Translations under genes and position numbers: made by a program
DNA from: an uncultured Prevotellaceae bacterium
GTDB lineage: Bacteria; Bacteroidota; Bacteroidia; Bacteroidales; Bacteroidaceae
Assembly: GCA_947167515.1 (NCBI GenBank)
Contig: CAMVIM010000007.1
Location: forward strand, 62,001 to 126,000
Direction: 5' to 3'
Length of the DNA: 64,000 bases
Notes under the pieces: generated by a model
Seen by the model: only the letters and a program-made list of their open reading frames with translations
Databases searched by the model: none
What the model was told of the DNA's origin: nothing
Shown: in pieces, positions 63,658 to 64,000 of the stretch
How positions within the stretch are numbered: position 1 is the first letter of the stretch
How the letters are laid out: every line of letters begins with the position of its first letter

Positions 63658-63665
63658 CTGGCTGG

Positions 63666-64000
63666 TTAAGGCTCGGGGTCGTCGGGTTCCTGCTCCGAGA
63701 TGGACTCGTTCTCGTCGATGGTGAGCTTCGAGAGCATGTCCTTGAAAGCCCCGCCAGGATAGAAGGCAATCTTCTTCACCTTCACCGTCTCCAGCGTCAC
63801 CTCCTTCAGCGAGCGCGCCACCTTCGAGTTGAACACAGGCTTGAACGAGCCGAACGTGCCCAGGCTCACACCGTGACCCAGCTCCATGTAGTGCACCAGC
63901 GACGTGAGCAGCGCATCCACCACAGCCTTCGTCTGCGCCTGGTTCACACCCACAATCTGGATCATCCCGCACAGCTGGTCGTAAGTCACCTGCGGGTAAG
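63666..64000 (-). CDS. HU-family DNA-binding protein, 5' end outside the window
   Basis: The frame stays open to the window edge (TRQ precede the GTG that the ORF track uses), so the start lies beyond 64000. The visible ~110 residues show the HU fold in the Bacteroidetes-specific form: TYDQLCGMIQIVGVNQAQTK (helix-turn-helix dimer part), LGTFGSFKPVFNSKVARS (beta-arm region with the conserved F and R) and KVKKIAFYPGGAFKDML, then an acidic tail. These nucleoid-associated proteins bend and compact DNA; the divergent Bacteroidetes type is of uncertain role. A GC-rich 38-bp tandem repeat follows the stop. Confidence 0.8.
   Translation of the reverse strand, partial: YPQVTYDQLCGMIQIVGVNQAQTKAVVDALLTSLVHYMELGHGVSLGTFGSFKPVFNSKVARSLKEVTLETVKVKKIAFYPGGAFKDMLSKLTIDENESISEQEPDDPEP

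Overview
The window is a chromosomal segment of a Bacteroidales bacterium, most like Prevotellaceae or a close relative. This is inferred from content and is not a database result. The evidence is: repeated TAnnTTTG (-7) promoter boxes with no Shine-Dalgarno sites; BspA-type leucine-rich repeat (TpLRR) surface proteins; C-terminal tails of the 'WYTLDGR..KGVYI.DGKKV' type; an N-succinylornithine carbamoyltransferase of the Bacteroides argF' kind; a topoisomerase IV B subunit with EGDSASGS; and a PurL of the long single-chain form. No rRNA, tRNA, CRISPR array or transposase was recognised.

Layout. 1-11.2 kb: the 3' part of a giant secreted multidomain protein (more than 3450 residues visible) and a downstream lipoprotein. 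11.3-22.9 kb: housekeeping genes (THUMP-like methyltransferase, mnmG, apt, uvrC, dtd, deoC, a polyprenyl diphosphate synthase, polA). Two perfect ParB-type parS sites in inverted orientation bracket apt. 22.9-25.2 kb: a secreted endonuclease/exonuclease-fold protein, translationally coupled to a membrane protein with a cytoplasmic helix-turn-helix-like domain and an extracytoplasmic LRR domain. 25.2-28.1 kb: an AT-rich accessory island with an ORF6N protein, a Phd/YoeB-type toxin-antitoxin pair between exact 26-bp direct repeats, a 121-nt five-helix hairpin, a highly structured leader or ncRNA with its own promoter, and an orphan protein. 28.1-35.5 kb: a 1924-residue BspA-like protein ending in cohesin-like and dockerin modules, a cohesin-like secreted protein with a sorting tail, a small peptide and a strong terminator. 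35.5-40.8 kb: a tight operon of a CHASE2 membrane sensor, an exported FecR-like protein and an exported TPR-CHAT caspase-like protease, flanked by inverted copies of a short palindromic repeat. 40.9-52 kb: an OmpA-family porin, a GNAT-like protein, parE, coaD, an S41 protease, ybeY, argF', lgt, ychF and an FKBP isomerase. 52.2-64 kb: a leftward cluster of a fused glutamine-amidotransferase/dipeptidase, a DEAD-box helicase, a PfkB kinase, an M16 protease, two half-size ChrA transporters, purL and a partial HU-like gene.

How things work together. Most housekeeping genes are in short co-directional runs with 4-bp ATGA overlaps (coaD/S41, ychF/lgt, CHASE2/FecR, exonuclease/LRR regulator). The surface modules form a theme: the giant protein, the BspA-like protein, its neighbour and the OmpA porin would decorate the envelope. 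The CHASE2-FecR-CHAT operon looks like a periplasmic sensing-to-proteolysis circuit whose partners are unknown.

The window is also rich in small repeats. There are 23-24 bp palindromic tandem units at gene ends, different 7-9 bp tandem tracts in spacers and inside genes, and CCTCCC/GGGAGG palindromes inside reading frames. The best candidates for an undescribed system are the CHASE2-FecR-CHAT operon and the structured RNA elements of the 25-28 kb island.
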